Positions 19,732 to 28,347 of a stretch of 64,000 nt of DNA are shown one piece after another. The notes beneath the pieces are model-generated. The model saw nothing but the letters and a program-made list of their open reading frames with translations, did not search any database and was not told where the DNA came from. The number at the start of each line of letters is the position of its first letter. Position 1 is the stretch's first letter. Source of the DNA: Actinomycetota bacterium (GTDB lineage Bacteria; Actinomycetota; Thermoleophilia; RBG-16-64-13); NCBI GenBank assembly GCA_012514635.1, contig JAAYZX010000043.1, positions 1 through 64,000 on the forward strand, written 5' to 3'. Both the position numbers and the translations under genes were made by a program.

Positions 19732-21948
19732 ATGCCTTCCGCGTCCTCGCGATGGCCGGACGACACAGGAACTCCGGCCCCCCTAGGTGTCACGTACCTT
19801 CCCGACAGCGACACCTACAACTTCGCACTGTATTCCACGTACGCATCTCGTGTGATCCTTCACCTCTATCGGCGCGAGGACCCGGTGTGCCCCGTACTTT
19901 CCGTAACCCTGGACCCCCGAGTTCACAAGAGTGGGCGTGTTTGGCACTGCCGCATCCCAGTAACCACTATCAACGACGCCGTACTGTACGGTTATCAGTT
20001 GGATGGACCTTTCAACCCGGCAGCCGGGCACCGCTTCGATTCCGAGAAGGTGCTACTCGATCCCTATGCCCGTACGATTTTCTTCCCGCCCGCCTACAGT
20101 CGCGAGGCATGCTCGCAGCCGGGCTCCACTGCCGGACGCGCTCCTCTGGGCGTACTGCCGCCACGCCAACCGACGTCCAACCAGGCAAAGGAGCGCGCGG
20201 ATGGGCCGGCGGCGTGCCCGGCCCCCACAACCGCCCCCCGCCATGGCCACGACACCATCATCTACGAGATGCACGTGCGTGGCTTCACCATGCGGCCCAA
20301 CTCCGGTGTCACACCTCAAACCCGCGGCACCTTCCACGGTGTCATCGAAAAGATCCCCTATCTACGCGATCTAGGGGTAACCGTAGTGGAACTCCTCCCC
20401 GTGCAACAATTCGATCCCCTGGAGGACAACTACTGGGGTTACATGACGCTCAACTTTTTCGCGCCCCACGCCGGATACGCAGCAGCCACCGGTGGGGCCG
20501 CGACGGAGACGGGGGCCGCCGTCGAAACCGGCAGTGCGGAGAGCCACACCGCTGTACCGCAGCCCGACCCCGCCGCCGACTTCAAAGCTATGGTCGACGC
20601 CCTGCATAAAGCCGGCATCGAAGTTTGGCTGGACGTAGTCTACAACCACACCAGCGAGGCCCACGACCCCGGTCCCACCTACTGCTATCGCGGCCTCGAT
20701 AACAAGACTTACTATCTCCTGGAACCGGGCACCGGCGCCTACCAAGATCACACCGGCTGCGGTAATACGCTGCGCACCGCTCACCCCGCCGTCCGCACCC
20801 TCATCCTGCAGAGCGTCCGCCACTGGGCGGAGGAGTACAGCATCGACGGCTTTCGCTTCGACCTAGCCTCAGTTTTCACGCGTGACCTCACGGGCAAGGT
20901 CAACACCCGCGATCCGGCCATCATCGCCGAACTATCAACCCTAGGCTACCAACACGACCTGGTTATGGTGGCCGAGGCATGGGATCTTGCCGCCTACCAA
21001 CTGGGTCGCGGCTTTCCCAGTTTCAGCTGGCGACAATGGAACGGCCGTTTCCGGGACGACCTGCGCGCTTTCGTCCGTGGCGATCCCGGGATGGTACCCT
21101 GCCTCATACGCCGCCTATACGGCAGCGACGACCTCTTCCCCGATACCCCGGCAGAGGCCTACCGTCCTTTCCAGAGCATCAATTTCGTAACCTCGCACGA
21201 CGGTTTCTGTCTCTACGACCTCGTTTCGTACAACCAGAAGCGCAATCTCGCCAACGGGCACGACAACACTGACGGCTCCAACGAGAATTTCAGCTGGAAC
21301 TGCGGCCACGAAGGCGATGAGGGTGCCGCACCCGAGGTCCTGGCTCTGCGTCGTCGGCAGGCAAAGAACTTCTTCTGTCTGCTCATGCTGGCCGCCGGCA
21401 CCCCCCAATTCTCCGCCGGTGACGAGTTCCTCAACACGCAGGGGGGCAACAACAATCCGTACAACCAGGACAACGAAACTACCTGGCTGGATTGGGACCT
21501 GCTTCAACGCAACGCCGACGTCCACCGCTTCTTCCGGCTCATGATCGCCTTTCGCAAGAGACACCCTTCGCTCGGTCGCAACCACTTTTGGCGGGAAGAT
21601 GTACGTTGGTTCGGTGTGGAAGGTGAACCCGATCTCTCGTGGTGCTCGCGCAGCGTGGCCTTCTTCCTGAGCGGTGCTTCTCTCGGTGACGACGACCTCT
21701 ACGTGATGATCAATGCCTGGGAGGAAGATCTGGAGTTCGAGGTCCAAGTGGGAGAACCGGCCGAGTGGCAACGCGTGGTAGATACGGCACAGCCCAGCCC
21801 CCAAGATATCGTGGATCCCGTCGCCCCTGGAACAGGAACGGGAGCCACCGACACCGACAAGGCCAACTGGAAGATAACGGAGGGAAAGGGGCGCATCTTG
21901 GTGCGTACCAGATCCATCGTAGTACTCGAACGAGAAAGACAGCTGTGA
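19732..21948 (+). CDS. glgX: Glycogen debranching enzyme / isoamylase-type GH13
   Basis: YEMHVRGFT, VWLDVVYNHTSE, DGFRFDLASV, MVAEAWDL, NFVTSHDGFCLYDLVSYNQKRN. Confidence 0.93.
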   Translation: MPSASSRWPDDTGTPAPLGVTYLPDSDTYNFALYSTYASRVILHLYRREDPVCPVLSVTLDPRVHKSGRVWHCRIPVTTINDAVLYGYQLDGPFNPAAGHRFDSEKVLLDPYARTIFFPPAYSREACSQPGSTAGRAPLGVLPPRQPTSNQAKERADGPAACPAPTTAPRHGHDTIIYEMHVRGFTMRPNSGVTPQTRGTFHGVIEKIPYLRDLGVTVVELLPVQQFDPLEDNYWGYMTLNFFAPHAGYAAATGGAATETGAAVETGSAESHTAVPQPDPAADFKAMVDALHKAGIEVWLDVVYNHTSEAHDPGPTYCYRGLDNKTYYLLEPGTGAYQDHTGCGNTLRTAHPAVRTLILQSVRHWAEEYSIDGFRFDLASVFTRDLTGKVNTRDPAIIAELSTLGYQHDLVMVAEAWDLAAYQLGRGFPSFSWRQWNGRFRDDLRAFVRGDPGMVPCLIRRLYGSDDLFPDTPAEAYRPFQSINFVTSHDGFCLYDLVSYNQKRNLANGHDNTDGSNENFSWNCGHEGDEGAAPEVLALRRRQAKNFFCLLMLAAGTPQFSAGDEFLNTQGGNNNPYNQDNETTWLDWDLLQRNADVHRFFRLMIAFRKRHPSLGRNHFWREDVRWFGVEGEPDLSWCSRSVAFFLSGASLGDDDLYVMINAWEEDLEFEVQVGEPAEWQRVVDTAQPSPQDIVDPVAPGTGTGATDTDKANWKITEGKGRILVRTRSIVVLERERQL

Positions 21949-22020
21949 CGATCGGATCGGCCGTACACGACCGCCTCAAAGGACACCGGGTAAGCGAGTG
22001 TCATCAATAGAGCGCCGGCG

Positions 22021-23028
22021 TCACGCGGCGCTTGTGGCGGTGTCGTCCGTACGGTAACCGCGAGGGCGCGCCTGGTGCCAAGTCCAGGCATCCGCCACCA
22101 TATTCTCAAGCGAAGAGCGTTCCGGCATCCAACCCAGATTCATCAACGTCTTCTCAATGCATGCCACCAGCATGGCCGGGTCTCCGGCGCGCGACGGACC
22201 CACTTTCACCTGTACCTTGCACCCCGTCACCTCTGCGCACGCCCGCACCACTTCCAAGTTGGAAAAGCCCCGTCCGCTGCCCAGATTGAAGATGCCTCCT
22301 TCGCCGCCTTCGGCCAGTCTCTCCAACCCCAGAAGATGCGCGTGCGCCAGGTCCAACACGTGGACGTAGTCTCTGACACAGGTGCCATCAGGAGTGGGGT
22401 GGTTGTCACCGTAGACCTCGAAAACTGCCTGTCCTTCCGCCATAGACTGCAATATACGCGGCAGTATGTGGGTCTCCGGATGGTGCGCTTCGCCAAGCGA
22501 CCCATCGGGCCACGCTCCGGCCACATTGAAATAGCGAAAACGCATAGTACGTATAAAATGAAGCCGCTCATACCAATCCAACAATTGCTCGAATATGAGC
22601 TTGGAGGCACCATAGGCGCTGATGGGCCGGGTGGGCGCCGATTCCAGAACGGGGATGGTCTCCGGCTCTCCGTAGACAGCGGCAGTGGAGGAAAACACAA
22701 TAGCACCTATCTCATGACGCACCATGGCATCCAACAGCACCTGGGCACGCGACACGTTGTTGCGAAAGTACATACCCGGATCGGCCTGTGACTCTGCCAC
22801 GTCGATGTATCCGGCCAAGTGCATCACGGCGTCGCACCCGGGAAGGACCTCGTCCAGCGCTTCCGGGTCACCTACGTTGCCTACAAAGAGCTGGGCCCTC
22901 CGGTCCACAGCCTCCGCCCATCCCCGTTCCAGCGTGTCCAGCACGATCACCTGATGCCACGAGTCCAGCAAGTGGCGCACCGTGACAGAACCGACATAAC
23001 CGGCGCCTCCGGTAACTAGGATCTTCAC
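22021..23028 (-). CDS. galE: UDP-glucose 4-epimerase
   Basis: MKILVTGGAGYVGSVTVRHLLDSWHQVIVLDTL, YGASKLIFEQLL, RYFNVAGAWPDG. Confidence 0.92.
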   Translation of the reverse strand: MKILVTGGAGYVGSVTVRHLLDSWHQVIVLDTLERGWAEAVDRRAQLFVGNVGDPEALDEVLPGCDAVMHLAGYIDVAESQADPGMYFRNNVSRAQVLLDAMVRHEIGAIVFSSTAAVYGEPETIPVLESAPTRPISAYGASKLIFEQLLDWYERLHFIRTMRFRYFNVAGAWPDGSLGEAHHPETHILPRILQSMAEGQAVFEVYGDNHPTPDGTCVRDYVHVLDLAHAHLLGLERLAEGGEGGIFNLGSGRGFSNLEVVRACAEVTGCKVQVKVGPSRAGDPAMLVACIEKTLMNLGWMPERSSLENMVADAWTWHQARPRGYRTDDTATSAA

Positions 23029-23498
23029 TCCGGCGCCGCTTCTTTCAGTCCCACACGTCGGCAGAGCTCTCCCAACAGGTGCAGCTCTTCCACGCTGAGG
23101 GCACTCATTTCATCGGCTATCCGCCGGACGTGCCGGGGTCGGAAATCGCGGATGAGTAATTCGCCTTTGGGTGTCAGCCTCACTACTACCTGACGGCGAT
23201 CCGTCTCTCCCGGCGTACGTTCCACCAGCCCCTGTTCTTCGAGGTGATCGACAACGAGCGTCATATTGCCACTGCTGTGGGCCAGAATACGCTGCGCGAT
23301 ATCCTTCTGACACAACGAACCACGGCTATATAGCACCTCCAGGACAGCGAACTGACTGAAGGTAAGACCCACCTCCGTTAGGTCCACGTTGGCACGAGCG
23401 CTTACTGAGACGGCGGCTCGATTCAGCCGCACAAACGCGCGTGATGCGGCGTACTCAAGATCCTGCTGATCTGTGGGGTTAGGAGCCGATTCGTCCTG
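23025..23498 (-). CDS. MarR-family transcriptional regulator
   Basis: LTFSQFAVLEVLYSRGSLCQKDIAQRILAHSSGNMTLVVDHLEEQGLVERTPGETDRRQVVVRLTPKG; start moved to ATG 23498 because a promoter overlaps the ORF-track start. Confidence 0.88.
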   Translation of the reverse strand, partial: QDESAPNPTDQQDLEYAASRAFVRLNRAAVSVSARANVDLTEVGLTFSQFAVLEVLYSRGSLCQKDIAQRILAHSSGNMTLVVDHLEEQGLVERTPGETDRRQVVVRLTPKGELLIRDFRPRHVRRIADEMSALSVEELHLLGELCRRVGLKEAAPE

Positions 23499-23537
23499 CA
23501 TGGCACTTCCAAGGAGTTCGGAACCAAAGACCTGCTG

Positions 23538-23568
23538 ACTATAGGAAGCCATTAGCTTGATGTCAAGC
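23538..23568 (-). promoter_or_regulatory. Sigma70-type promoter TTGACA-17-TATAGT with palindrome GCTTGACATCAAGC over the -35
   Basis: Minus strand: -35 at 23561-23566, -10 at 23538-23543, palindrome 23555-23568. Confidence 0.75.
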
Positions 23569-23594
23569 AAGTAAGCATTGAACTATCGCCCCAG

Positions 23595-24767
23595 TCACGG
23601 CGCCAACGTCCTAGAGATTGCCTCAGCCACTCGATCCGCCACGTCCGGCCCGTAACTTGCGGAGAGCGGGAGCGTGAGCAGCCTAGGAGCTACTCGATCC
23701 ACATTCTCCAGCGCTTCGGCCCGAATGAGCCCGGCTTCCACGTCTCCCTTCACGTTCGAGAAGTCGTGAAGGGGAGGATAGTGGATGGAGGTCTGGATCC
23801 CCTCATTCTTGAGCGCCTTCATGACACGCAGGCGGTCGGCACCATCGGGCAAAAGAATCACAAAGAGGTGATGTGAAGAGACGGCGGGGTACGGCCACCC
23901 CGGCGGTTCGCCAAAACCCGTAAAGGGGACATCAACCCCGGAGATCCCGCTCAGGGCCTCACGATACCGCTTGACCAACCGAGCGCGGGCCGCATTATGC
24001 GCGGGTAGTCTGGCCAACTGCACCAACCCCAGCGCGGCCTCGATCTCAGTGATACGATAATTGTAACCCAACTCCACCACGTCATACGAGTATGCGTGAC
24101 CCTTGTGCCGATCCATAGTCTGGTGCGTCATACCATGCGATCGCAGGAGACGCAGCTTCTGCGCCATATCTGCGCTCGACGTGGTTACCATGCCCCCTTC
24201 TCCCGTAGCCAGGTTCTTATTGGAATAGAAACTGAAAGCGGCCACATCTCCTAAACATCCGGCCATTGTGTCGCGATGTGAAGCTCCCGGCGCATGAGCC
24301 GCATCTTCCACCACCGCCAACCCATGTTGTGAGGCCAGAGAGCGCACAGCATCCATGTCACACGGATAGCCGCCGTAGTGCATGACGATGATCGCTTTGG
24401 TCCGCGGTGTGATCTTGGCCTGCACGTCTTGGACGGACAATGTAAGGTCGTGCTGGGAGGTGATGTCCACTAGGACCGGAGTAGCCCCTGTATATCGAAC
24501 GGCATTGAGGCTGGCCACGAATGTAAGATCCGGGACGATCACCTCATCGCCCGGGCCGACGCCCAACGCTATTAGGGCCAGATGCAGACCCACAGTGCAA
24601 TTGGAGACGGCCACTGCGTGCTCAGTCCCTATAAACGCAGCGAACTCATTCTCAAAGCGAGTGGTCCGTTCTCCCATCGTCAGCCAGCGACTGCGCAGAA
24701 CCTCCAGTACCGCGGCTTCTTCCTCAGGGCCGTATTCCAGTTCAGACAGAGCTACATTCCAGGACAC
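23595..24767 (-). CDS. DegT/DnrJ/EryC1/StrS-family sugar aminotransferase
   Basis: EFAAFIGTEHAVAVSNCTVGLHLAL, VVEDAAHAPGASHRD, FSFYSNKNLATGEGGMVTT. Confidence 0.92.
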   Translation of the reverse strand: MSWNVALSELEYGPEEEAAVLEVLRSRWLTMGERTTRFENEFAAFIGTEHAVAVSNCTVGLHLALIALGVGPGDEVIVPDLTFVASLNAVRYTGATPVLVDITSQHDLTLSVQDVQAKITPRTKAIIVMHYGGYPCDMDAVRSLASQHGLAVVEDAAHAPGASHRDTMAGCLGDVAAFSFYSNKNLATGEGGMVTTSSADMAQKLRLLRSHGMTHQTMDRHKGHAYSYDVVELGYNYRITEIEAALGLVQLARLPAHNAARARLVKRYREALSGISGVDVPFTGFGEPPGWPYPAVSSHHLFVILLPDGADRLRVMKALKNEGIQTSIHYPPLHDFSNVKGDVEAGLIRAEALENVDRVAPRLLTLPLSASYGPDVADRVAEAISRTLAP

Positions 24768-24776
24768 ATGTCCTCC

Positions 24777-25526
24777 CTATGAGCCGCGCAAAAACTCATC
24801 TCTACGACCTACAAACTCCTTCTGAGCCTGCGCTAGATCATCGTGGCGCCCAATATCCAACCAGTAACCGTCGTACGGGACCGACCTCACCGACCGACCG
24901 GCCGCCAGTAACTTGAGCACCAGTTCCGGGAAATCCAGCCGTCGGCCGGGCTCAATGAAGCTGCGAATCTCAGGAGAGAAGGCATACACGCCCATGCTGA
25001 CCAGATATTCGTGCACCGGCTTCTCGATATACCCCCTGACCAATCCCGTTTCATCCGTCTGCACCACGCCAAAATCTACACGGTTACTCCGCATGTGCGT
25101 GCTGATAGAAGCCGTAGCGCTCGATTGCACATGGTCCCGAAGGAAATCTGCGAAGTCCAGCGTGGTGAGCACATCCCCATTCATCACCAGGAAGGGCTCG
25201 TCCAAACCGGCTATAGTTGCGAGAGGGCCAGCGGTACCAAGCGGCTCGTCCTCACGAGCGTACACCAATTCCGCCCCTACGGTCTCGCCGCAGCCAAAAT
25301 ATGCCTCGATCAACTGCGAATAGTGTCCCACTGCCAACGTCACCTTTGCAAAACCGCACCGGGCCAACTGACGTAGGACAACCTCCAAGATGGGCATTTC
25401 TCCCAGTGGCATGAGCGGTTTGGGAAAGAGAACCGTATACGGCGCCAATCTCGTCCCCCGCCCTCCGGCCAACACTACGGCCTGTTTTGCGCCAACGATA
25501 TTCCGCTCTAATGTTTTTGCGGACAT
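24777..25526 (-). CDS. Sugar nucleotidyltransferase (mannose-1-phosphate guanylyltransferase-like)
   Basis: AVVLAGGRGTRLAPYTVLFPKPLMPLGEMPILE; FLVMNGDVLTTLDF. Confidence 0.88.
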   Translation of the reverse strand: MSAKTLERNIVGAKQAVVLAGGRGTRLAPYTVLFPKPLMPLGEMPILEVVLRQLARCGFAKVTLAVGHYSQLIEAYFGCGETVGAELVYAREDEPLGTAGPLATIAGLDEPFLVMNGDVLTTLDFADFLRDHVQSSATASISTHMRSNRVDFGVVQTDETGLVRGYIEKPVHEYLVSMGVYAFSPEIRSFIEPGRRLDFPELVLKLLAAGRSVRSVPYDGYWLDIGRHDDLAQAQKEFVGRRDEFLRGS

Positions 25527-25527
25527 C

Positions 25528-26505
25528 TCAGACCTGGTATCCCGCACGATAGCGATTCAGATGCTCCCTCACCCAGGCGATTGTGCGGGTGAGCCCCTCG
25601 TCCAACGAGACCGTAGGGCGCCACCCCGTCAGCTGCGCCGCCAATCGGTTGTCACAGATGAGACGCTCCACCTCGGATCCTCTGGGGCGGACACGTTCTT
25701 GGTCGGTGACGATGGGGGTTTCTCCCCGGCCCGTCAAGGCTAGGATTCGTGCAGCAAGTTCACCAATACTGATCTCCGTACCCGTGCCCACGTTAACGAC
25801 CCGTCCCACGCAGACATCGCTGGAGGCCACCGCTAGAAAACCGGCCACCGTATCCTCCACAAACAGCAGGTCCCGAGTGGGGTGCAGACTGCCCAGCCGG
25901 ATCTGCTCGGCGCCGGAGACGGCCTGGGTGATGATGGTGGGTATCACTGCACGTGTCGATTGCCGTGGGCCATACGTGTTGAAGGGGCGGATAGTGGCAA
26001 CCGGCGTCTGGAAAGACAGATGAAAGCTCTCGGCGATCTTGTCCGCTCCAATTTTGGACGCCGAATACGGAGATTGACCCTGCAGAGGATGCGTTTCGGG
26101 GATGGGAACCTGGCGTGCGGTGCCGTAGACCTCGCTGGTAGAAGTGTGCACCATGCGCGGTACGGCAAACTCTCTAACCGCCGAAAGCACATTGTAGGTG
26201 CCCATAACGTTGGTCTCTACGACCTCTCGCGGATGCACATAGCTGTACGGGATAGCGATCAGCGCGGCTAAATGAAAAACCAGATCGGCTCCGCGCACCA
26301 CTTGACGCACGGCCTCCGGATCCCGCAGATCACCGGCGCGCACATCCACATGCGCCGCCGCCTCGGCCGGAAGGTCGTCCAGCAAACCGAAGTCACCACG
26401 GGACGTATAGCGAACCAATGCCCTGACCTCGTGCCCCTCGTGCACCAGCCTTTCCGCCAGATGGGAGCCGATGAAACCTCCCGCACCGGTCAGAGTCACG
26501 CGCAT
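25528..26505 (-). CDS. NAD-dependent epimerase/4,6-dehydratase (LegB/PseB-like SDR)
   Basis: MRVTLTGAGGFIGSHLAERLVHEGHEVRALVRY, HTSTSEVYGTARQVPIPE, PYSASKIGADKIAE. Confidence 0.88.
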   Translation of the reverse strand: MRVTLTGAGGFIGSHLAERLVHEGHEVRALVRYTSRGDFGLLDDLPAEAAAHVDVRAGDLRDPEAVRQVVRGADLVFHLAALIAIPYSYVHPREVVETNVMGTYNVLSAVREFAVPRMVHTSTSEVYGTARQVPIPETHPLQGQSPYSASKIGADKIAESFHLSFQTPVATIRPFNTYGPRQSTRAVIPTIITQAVSGAEQIRLGSLHPTRDLLFVEDTVAGFLAVASSDVCVGRVVNVGTGTEISIGELAARILALTGRGETPIVTDQERVRPRGSEVERLICDNRLAAQLTGWRPTVSLDEGLTRTIAWVREHLNRYRAGYQV

Positions 26506-26557
26506 ATCGTCCAACCTCCGCCGTTGTCCATGGGCCGAACAGCTATGATAGCGGACG

Positions 26558-27067
26558 TCACCGCCTCTTCGACTTCTTCTTTCCTCCCAACCCGAAAAGA
26601 CGGAGGAGAAGGGCGCACACCACCCCCATGATGAGAGCCTCGCGCGTCCCCAAGAGGACTCGAGCCCCATCGGAGACGGCCGTCTTCCCGGAGACCACCA
26701 GACCCACGTAGCCACCGCGAATATCTGCTTTCCCCGCCACAATGGCGGCGGCACCCGCCCGTTCCATAGACATGCCGTTCCCGGCCACCATGAGTGCCGC
26801 ACCGGCGTCCATCACCTGCATCTCTCCTCCGGCTACAATGGCGGCGGCGCCGGCTTTCGACACCCGAGCGCTTTCCCCCGCAAGCACGTGCTGACAATAG
26901 CCGTTGTTCAGTTCTGCATTTTCCCCGGCCAGGAGAGCCACTACGCCACCGTTTCTGACTGAGAGCTCCTGCGCCTTAGCTACGCCCACCAGCGCGTTAC
27001 CAACCTGCACCTCGTCTCCCCGTACAACCGCAGCCAAACTGGGCCCTTTACTACTCGTCGTGATCAT
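26558..27067 (-). CDS. Small protein with degenerate 16-residue repeats, C-terminal hydrophobic segment and basic tail
   Basis: Units ending in VAG/LAG, then EALIMGVVCALLLRLFGLGGKKKSKRR. Confidence 0.65.
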   Translation of the reverse strand: MITTSSKGPSLAAVVRGDEVQVGNALVGVAKAQELSVRNGGVVALLAGENAELNNGYCQHVLAGESARVSKAGAAAIVAGGEMQVMDAGAALMVAGNGMSMERAGAAAIVAGKADIRGGYVGLVVSGKTAVSDGARVLLGTREALIMGVVCALLLRLFGLGGKKKSKRR

Positions 27068-27202
27068 CGACTCAAACCTCCTGGCCAATCCCCCGAAAAT
27101 ATCGTGTCCGACCGCACGATCCACCCGCTATGCACCAACTCCTCACTTTACTACGGAACCGAAGAAGGAAACAGAAAGCGGAACGCGTATCAAGAGAAGG
27201 AA

Positions 27203-27232
27203 CGCCCTCTGGTGGATGGGCTCCAGAGGGCG
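27203..27232 (-). terminator. Terminator-like hairpin downstream of the radical SAM gene
   Basis: CGCCCTCTGG/CCAGAGGGCG perfect 10-bp arms, 10-nt loop. Confidence 0.55.
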
Positions 27233-27399
27233 CAAATGGAGAAAGGGAGGGGCGAGAGGGACAGGAGCGTACCTTACAAGCCTATCTCCCTCCTTCTATT
27301 ATCGGTCTAAAATGCCGAAACTTTAGTGCTCGCTCTGACCTTTCTCCATTTTATTTACGGACAGTCTTGCACGGAGTTCTGTCCGCAACCCCCGAGCAT

Positions 27400-28347
27400 T
27401 TATCGGTCCAACCGATACAGACCGGCCGCCCGAGCAGCCTCTGCGGCCTCTCGACACTCCCGTATGGTCGGCCGCCTGTCCAGCCCTGTATAGCGCCCGG
27501 CCAAGCCCGCCGGACGGTATTGGTTCATCACGTTCACGTAAGTCCCGGGCAACAACTCTTGCGCCAGAAAATCCATCACTTCTTTGGTGCCTGCCAAACC
27601 GCCGGGCAGAACGAGATGACGCACCAGCAACCCCCGAACAGCCACGCCACGAGTATCCATGAGCAGATCGCCGACCTGACGATACATCTCGCGGAGTGCG
27701 CCACGGTTGAAGGCCACGTAGTCGCGTACACCCGACAGGTTCGCCGCCGTATCTTCGTCGGCGTATTTGGCATCCGGCATGTAGATGTCCACCACGTCGT
27801 CGAGAAGCTTCAGTGTCTCCACGGTATCGTATCCACCGGTGTTGTAGACCAAGGGTAGCGTCAATCCCGCAGAAGCCGCCACATCCAGCGCTTCCAGGAT
27901 CTGCGGCACTACGTGGCTGGGAGACACCAGATTGATGTTCTCACATCCAATTCTCTGCAGCCTGAGCATGATGGTGGCAATCTCTTTGGGACCGAGCTCG
28001 TCGCCGGCGTCCTGGTGGCTGATGTCCCAGTTCTGGCAGTAAACGCAGTCGAGATTGCAGCGGGAGAAGAAGATGGCACCGGACCCACCTTGACCTACTA
28101 GAGGAGCCTCTTCTCCGTAATGTGGGCCAAAACTCGCCACCCGCGCATAACGCCCGGTTCGACAGAACCCCAGTTCTTTTCCGGTTGCCCGACTGAGTCG
28201 GTCCACGCCGCACCGACGCGGACACACGCGGCACGACGCCAGATCGGCCACGGCCGTCTCCGCCCGTCGCCGCAGCTCACCCGATCGGTGAAGCGCCACA
28301 TAAGAAGCCACCGTCCGATCTCCCGTACTTCTATCCACTGCCATCAA
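27400..28347 (-). CDS. Radical SAM protein (PflA-like, COG1313 type)
   Basis: CRVCPRRCGVDR; SRCNLDCVYCQNWDISHQ (CxxxCxxC). Confidence 0.88.
   Translation of the reverse strand: MMAVDRSTGDRTVASYVALHRSGELRRRAETAVADLASCRVCPRRCGVDRLSRATGKELGFCRTGRYARVASFGPHYGEEAPLVGQGGSGAIFFSRCNLDCVYCQNWDISHQDAGDELGPKEIATIMLRLQRIGCENINLVSPSHVVPQILEALDVAASAGLTLPLVYNTGGYDTVETLKLLDDVVDIYMPDAKYADEDTAANLSGVRDYVAFNRGALREMYRQVGDLLMDTRGVAVRGLLVRHLVLPGGLAGTKEVMDFLAQELLPGTYVNVMNQYRPAGLAGRYTGLDRRPTIRECREAAEAARAAGLYRLDR

Noticed and set aside
19605-20609. 334-aa ORF overlapping glgX
   Set aside because: Out-of-frame shadow ORF with Arg/Pro/Ser-rich composition typical of high-GC antisense/alternate frames.
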